Translations under genes and position numbers: made by a program
Source of the DNA: Couchioplanes caeruleus
Lineage (GTDB): Bacteria > Actinomycetota > Actinomycetes > Mycobacteriales > Micromonosporaceae
Direction: 5' to 3'
DNA length: 64,000 nt
NCBI RefSeq assembly: GCF_003751945.1
Contig: NZ_RJKL01000001.1
Location: 5,208,001 to 5,272,000 of the forward strand
Part shown: positions 60,483 through 64,000 of the stretch, in pieces
How positions within the stretch are numbered: position 1 is the stretch's first letter
Layout of the letters: every line of letters begins with the position of its first letter
Notes under the pieces: model-generated
What the model was told of the DNA's origin: nothing
Database searches by the model: none
Seen by the model: the letters and a program-made list of their open reading frames with translations, nothing else

Positions 60483-61249
60483 GCATGATCCGCGCCAACG
60501 GGGTCGACCTCCACGTGGAGGAAGTGGCGCCCATCGGTGATCACCGGGGCACGGCGGTGCTCATCCACGGCATGACGTCGGACAGCATGGCGAGCTGGTT
60601 CCTGACGATGGCCCACCCACTCGCCGAGGCGGGGATGCGGGTTCTGCTCTACGACCTGCGCGGGCACGGCCACAGCGCCCGGCCGGCGACCGGCTACCGG
60701 CTGGAAGACTTCGTCGGCGACCTGGAGGCGCTGATCGCGCACTGGGCCCCCGACGGTCCGGTCCATCTGTTCGGCAACTCGTTCGGGGGCACGGTCGCCT
60801 TCGCGTATGCGGCACGCCATCCGGACGCGGTGGCCGGCATCGTCACGATCGAGTCCGCCCCGCCGACCTCCACCTGGTTCGCCCGGATGGCCCGCCGGCT
60901 GGCCCGGGCCGCCGAGACCCTGGCGGACGCGGAGGCGGTGGCCGGCAGCCGCCCGCTGCTCGCCCGGCGGCTGCGCGACGCCTCCGCCCTGCTCGCCGAC
61001 ACGGACATCGGCGAGGAACTGCCGGCCAGCACCCTGCCCGATCCGGCCGCGTTCACGGCGATCACCTGCCCGGTCCTGTGCCTGTACGGCGGCGACTCGG
61101 CGGTCAAGGAGCTCGCCGGCCAGACCGAGCGCCTGGTGCCGCAGTCGAAGCACGTCGTCGTCGCCGGCCAGAAGCACACCCTGCTCATCAAGGCACCCGA
61201 CCAGGTCCGCGCCGAGGTGCTGCCCTGGCTCGCCACCTGCGTGCATTAG
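60479..61249 (+). CDS. Alpha/beta hydrolase, possible thioesterase
   Basis: 256 residues. HGMTSDSMASWF gives the oxyanion-loop HG motif, LRGHGHS the strand-4 turn, GNSFGG the nucleophile Ser, CLYGGDSAV the Asp and GQKHTLL the His. The helical cap (~130-185) is Arg/Ala-rich. Coupled to the ACP gene, it likely releases the acyl chain from the carrier or edits stalled chains. A hydrolase on an ester of the product is also possible. Confidence 0.85.
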   Translation: MSMIRANGVDLHVEEVAPIGDHRGTAVLIHGMTSDSMASWFLTMAHPLAEAGMRVLLYDLRGHGHSARPATGYRLEDFVGDLEALIAHWAPDGPVHLFGNSFGGTVAFAYAARHPDAVAGIVTIESAPPTSTWFARMARRLARAAETLADAEAVAGSRPLLARRLRDASALLADTDIGEELPASTLPDPAAFTAITCPVLCLYGGDSAVKELAGQTERLVPQSKHVVVAGQKHTLLIKAPDQVRAEVLPWLATCVH

Positions 61250-61257
61250 GAGATCCC

Positions 61258-62199
61258 ATGGACCGCGCCATCATCATCAGCAACGGCCGCTGTGGTTCGA
61301 CCCTGCTCTCCGACCTGATCGTCGAGGAGCAGGAGACCTGTTCGGTCCAGGAGTTCTTCATGTCGGTCGCGCCGTGGAACCGGAGCACCGAGATCATCAC
61401 GGGTCCGGAGTACTGGCGGGTGCTCAGCGGTCCCAAGGAGGAGCTGTCGGTCCTGTTCCGGATCGGCGTGCCGCCGAAGGAGGTCCGCTACCCGGCCTCC
61501 GGCCGCTTCAACGACGATCTCGTGAACCTGCCCCGCATCCTGGCCATCACCCTGGCCAAGCTGACCGACGACCCGGACGCGCTCTTCGACCGCCTCGCCC
61601 CGCGGGTGGAGGCATTCCCTACGCAGAGCGTGGGCGCGCATCACCAGGCGTTCCTCGACCTGCTCACCGAGCTGACCGGCAAGAAGCGCTGGGTGGAGCG
61701 GTCCGGCGGCAGCAGCCAGGTCACGACGTCGCTGCTGGAGAACTTCCCCAGCGCCAGAATCGTGTACCTGACCCGGGACTGGGCGGCCACCGCGAAGTCG
61801 ATGAGCCGGCACTCGTCGTTCCAGCTCGTCCAGCTCCGGGTCGAGGCGGTCGGACGGTACGGCGTCGACCCGCTCACCGCCGACCCGGGCGACGACGTGC
61901 CCGACGAGGTGCGGGCGTACCTGCCGGACCGGCTCACCGCCGAGTTCCTGCAGGAGCGGGGCAAGGACCCGAAGCGGTTCATCGGCCTGTGCGCGTTCAT
62001 GAGCAGCCAGGCCGAGCAGGCGCTCGCCGACCACCCGCCCGCCCACCTGCACACGATGGCGTACGAGGACCTGGTCGCGGACCCGGTGGGTCAGCTCACC
62101 GCGCTGGGCACGTTCCTGGGTTTCGCCGACCCGGGCGGTTGGGCCGCGTCGGTGGCCCACCGTGTCCGCAAGCCTGAACCCGTGGCAGTTCCGGCATGA
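61258..62199 (+). CDS. Sulfotransferase (Stf0-like)
   Basis: 313 residues from ATG 61258; TAGGAGAT lies 5 bases upstream. The PAPS-binding start is AIIISNGRCGSTLLSDLI (5'-phosphosulfate loop), and RIVYLTRDWAATAKSMSRHS holds the 3'-phosphate site. FMSSQAEQAL and the late LVADPVGQLTALGTFLGF also fit. The family transfers sulfate from PAPS to hydroxyls of sugars or lipids; Stf0 itself makes trehalose-2-sulfate in mycobacterial sulfolipid. Placed between a lipid synthase and secreted proteins, it most likely sulfates the lipid product or a linked sugar. PAPS-synthesis genes are not in the window. Confidence 0.85.
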   Translation: MDRAIIISNGRCGSTLLSDLIVEEQETCSVQEFFMSVAPWNRSTEIITGPEYWRVLSGPKEELSVLFRIGVPPKEVRYPASGRFNDDLVNLPRILAITLAKLTDDPDALFDRLAPRVEAFPTQSVGAHHQAFLDLLTELTGKKRWVERSGGSSQVTTSLLENFPSARIVYLTRDWAATAKSMSRHSSFQLVQLRVEAVGRYGVDPLTADPGDDVPDEVRAYLPDRLTAEFLQERGKDPKRFIGLCAFMSSQAEQALADHPPAHLHTMAYEDLVADPVGQLTALGTFLGFADPGGWAASVAHRVRKPEPVAVPA

Positions 62200-63806
62200 A
62201 CAGCCTGGCCGGGTTGACCGCTGCGGTCCTGCTCGGCGCGAGTGCCGCGGTCGCACCGGCGGCGGCCGCGGACACGTACGCCCACCGGCTGCTCGGCAAG
62301 GCGGCGCCCGACGAGTGTTTCGCCGGCATCGGGCAGCCTTATCCGCCCGGGCCGCCGTGCGCCCGGGGCCAGGCCAAGGTGAACCAGTCGTACGTGTGGG
62401 GCATGACCCGCGTCGGCCGCCAGGTCTGGTTCGGCACCGGCGCCAACACGCACTGCCTCACCAGCGGCTCCGGCCTCGCGGATGCGGACCCCGTGGTCAA
62501 CGACGACTACGTCTGTGAGTTCGCCGAGAGCCAGGTCGCCAAGGAGCACCCGACCGTGCCGGACGCGTTGGGCGACATCCGGGTGCCGCAGATCTGGCTG
62601 TACGACGCCGGCGTCCTGACGAATCGGACCGCTGAGGTGATGGCCTCCGACGCCGACGCCCGCCGCCTGCGCAGCACGCTCGGCATGCGCGCGGCCGGCA
62701 ACGCCGGCGGCGTGGTGCTCTTCGCCGGGCCGTCGCTGACCAGCACGCTCAACGTCTTCGCCTTCGACGCGGTCACCAAGCGCTTCCTCGGTTCGCGCAC
62801 GCTCGCCCGGTACGGCAACGCCCGTACGTTCCTCGCCGCGGCGGGCGACCTCTATCTCGGCGCCGGCATCGGGCCGGACGGCGGCCTCGGCGGTGCGGTG
62901 CTGCGCTGGCGTGGCAACCGGATCGCGCCGTTCCTCTTCGACCGGGTGGCGACGCTGCCCGCGCAGGCGGCCGACCTCGCGTACGCCGACGGCCGGCTCT
63001 ACGCGACGACCTGGTCCACCGCCAGGCCCACGACGGACGCGCAGATCGCCGGCGTGTGGCGCAGCCCGCCCCTGCCGCTCGACGGCGCCGGGTGGACCCA
63101 GGTGTGGCAGGCCGGGTCCTACGAGAAGGATCCGCTCACCACCACCACGTACGGCGTCGGCGGGGTAGCGGCCTACGGCGGCTGGCTCTACTGGGGCAGC
63201 ATGCACGTCCCGCTGAAGGCGACCAAGGCGCACCAGGCGGCGTATCCGCAGCCCACCGAGGAGACCAGGAACGCTCAGATCCGGTATACCCAGCGCGCCG
63301 CGACCATCTGGCGGGGCCGCGACCTTGGCACTCCCGAGCAGCAGATCGAGCTGCTCTACGGCGAGTCCGTGCTGCCCGTGTACCAGCCGACCGGCGGGGC
63401 CTGGGCGCCCGTGCCGACCGGCTGGACCGCGCGGTACGGCAAGTCCGGCTTCGGCAACACCTTCAACAACTACACCTGGCGCATGACCGTCGCCGGGGAC
63501 CGGCTCTACGTGGCGACGATGGACTGGAGCTATCTGGTCCACCTGCTGTCCGACACCGCCCCACCGACCGACCCCGCCGGCTGGGGCGCCGACCTGTGGA
63601 CCTTCCCCTCCGCCGATTCGCCCGCCCAGCCGGTGAACGTGAGCGGGCTCGGCAACCATCTCAACTACGGCATCCGCACCATGGCCGCCGACGGTGACGA
63701 CCTGTACCTCGGCCTGGCCAATCCGATGAACCTGCGTACCGACCCGGCCGACTCCGTCCCCGAGGGCGGCTGGGAGCTCATCCGGCTCGACAGAACCGTG
63801 TCCTGA
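62196..63806 (+). CDS. Secreted beta-propeller-like protein
   Basis: 536 residues, start overlapping the sulfotransferase stop (ATGA). A signal peptide (LAGLTAAVLLGASAAVAPAA, cut near AAA-DT) is followed by KAAPDECFAGIG and PYPPGPPCARGQ, then repeated GDxLYxG/DGRLYATT-type blades (AGDLYLGAGIGPDGG, YADGRLYATTW, AGDRLYVATMDW, DGDDLYLGLANP). Several Cys near the start (DECF, PPCA, THCL, YVCEF) probably form disulfides outside. Blade repeats suggest a propeller with a scaffold or carbohydrate/lipid-binding role. No enzyme motif is recognised. Translational coupling ties it to lipid production. Confidence 0.75.
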   Translation: MNSLAGLTAAVLLGASAAVAPAAAADTYAHRLLGKAAPDECFAGIGQPYPPGPPCARGQAKVNQSYVWGMTRVGRQVWFGTGANTHCLTSGSGLADADPVVNDDYVCEFAESQVAKEHPTVPDALGDIRVPQIWLYDAGVLTNRTAEVMASDADARRLRSTLGMRAAGNAGGVVLFAGPSLTSTLNVFAFDAVTKRFLGSRTLARYGNARTFLAAAGDLYLGAGIGPDGGLGGAVLRWRGNRIAPFLFDRVATLPAQAADLAYADGRLYATTWSTARPTTDAQIAGVWRSPPLPLDGAGWTQVWQAGSYEKDPLTTTTYGVGGVAAYGGWLYWGSMHVPLKATKAHQAAYPQPTEETRNAQIRYTQRAATIWRGRDLGTPEQQIELLYGESVLPVYQPTGGAWAPVPTGWTARYGKSGFGNTFNNYTWRMTVAGDRLYVATMDWSYLVHLLSDTAPPTDPAGWGADLWTFPSADSPAQPVNVSGLGNHLNYGIRTMAADGDDLYLGLANPMNLRTDPADSVPEGGWELIRLDRTVS

Positions 63807-63821
63807 GAGGACCCCCGTCTC

Positions 63822-64000
63822 GTGAGAGCACCACTGCGCAGACTCGGCACCGCCGCCGCTGTCGTCCTCCTTGCTCTGACCGCCCCGGCGACTCCGGCCG
63901 CCGCCGACGACACCTACACGTTCAAGTTGCTGGCCAAGGCGGCACCCGACGAGTGCTTCCACGGCATCGGCAACCCCTATCCGCCGGGGCCGCCGTGCGC
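63822..64000 (+). CDS. Second secreted protein of the same family, cut by the window edge
   Basis: Starts at GTG 63822, 15 bases after the previous stop, with GAGAGGA upstream. The visible 59 residues contain a signal peptide (LGTAAAVVLLALTAPATPAAA) and KAAPDECFHGIGNPYPPGPP, which repeats the mature N-terminus of the preceding protein almost residue for residue. The frame is open to the last base. The lipid locus therefore extends beyond this window. Confidence 0.8.
   Translation, partial: MRAPLRRLGTAAAVVLLALTAPATPAAADDTYTFKLLAKAAPDECFHGIGNPYPPGPPC

Noticed and set aside
62091..63962. A 623-residue minus-strand open frame opposite the secreted protein
   Set aside because: A shadow frame; the plus strand has a signal peptide and blade repeats and is coupled to the sulfotransferase gene.

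Overview
The window is high-GC DNA with heavy use of GTG starts and a strong third-position G/C bias. Its gene families (DUF4190, DUF4383, DUF6758, GlpR/SepX, an Rv2578c-type radical SAM protein, a protein mannosyltransferase) point to an actinomycete, most likely a Micromonosporaceae member such as Actinoplanes or Micromonospora. That placement rests on gene content and order only; no database search was possible.

Layout. Positions 1-16600 hold housekeeping and small membrane-protein genes: an EamA transporter tail, a lipoprotein, two DUF4190 proteins, an SDR, a CoA-binding protein, an intein-containing radical SAM protein, thioredoxin, a TrmH-like methyltransferase, PHP, MarC, a PD-(D/E)XK nuclease, an MpaB-like oxygenase and an FmdB zinc ribbon. 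Positions 16600-24000 carry 5-formyl-THF cyclo-ligase, a diguanylate cyclase, and the run galU, moeA/glp, a RimJ-like acetyltransferase and glpR/sepX, which looks like a cell-division locus, ending in a tRNA-Ala. Positions 24000-31200 carry a lone receiver, two VOC proteins, a phosphodiesterase, a GAF protein with a dead kinase domain, and a fused polysaccharide deacetylase/glycosyltransferase. Positions 31900-47000 are conserved core genes: pmt, rsmI, metG, tatD, rsmA, ispE, an ABC-F ATPase and a DUF4383 pair.

From 47163 to the right edge is a lipid/polyketide locus. A divergent TetR gene and a clear palindrome precede a two-protein PUFA-synthase-like megasynthase. The first protein is two nitronate-monooxygenase-like barrels, then KS-AT-ACP-ACP-KR. 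The second is KS-AT-linker-DH-phosphopantetheinyl transferase. A free ACP, an alpha/beta hydrolase, a sulfotransferase and two related secreted proteins follow, with start/stop overlaps or gaps of at most 15 bases. The activities spread over PfaA to PfaE in marine bacteria are condensed here onto two polypeptides. The sulfotransferase suggests a sulfated, possibly surface or secreted, lipid; the product is inference.

A second signal runs through the whole window. At least ten genes are followed, at or just after the stop codon, by short degenerate tandem repeats with periods of 13-31 bases. In most of them the repeat unit is itself a copy of the end of that gene, with the stop codon and its flanks. 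Units differ from gene to gene, so they arose locally and were not spread by a mobile element. No CRISPR array, insertion sequence, prophage or rRNA was seen.
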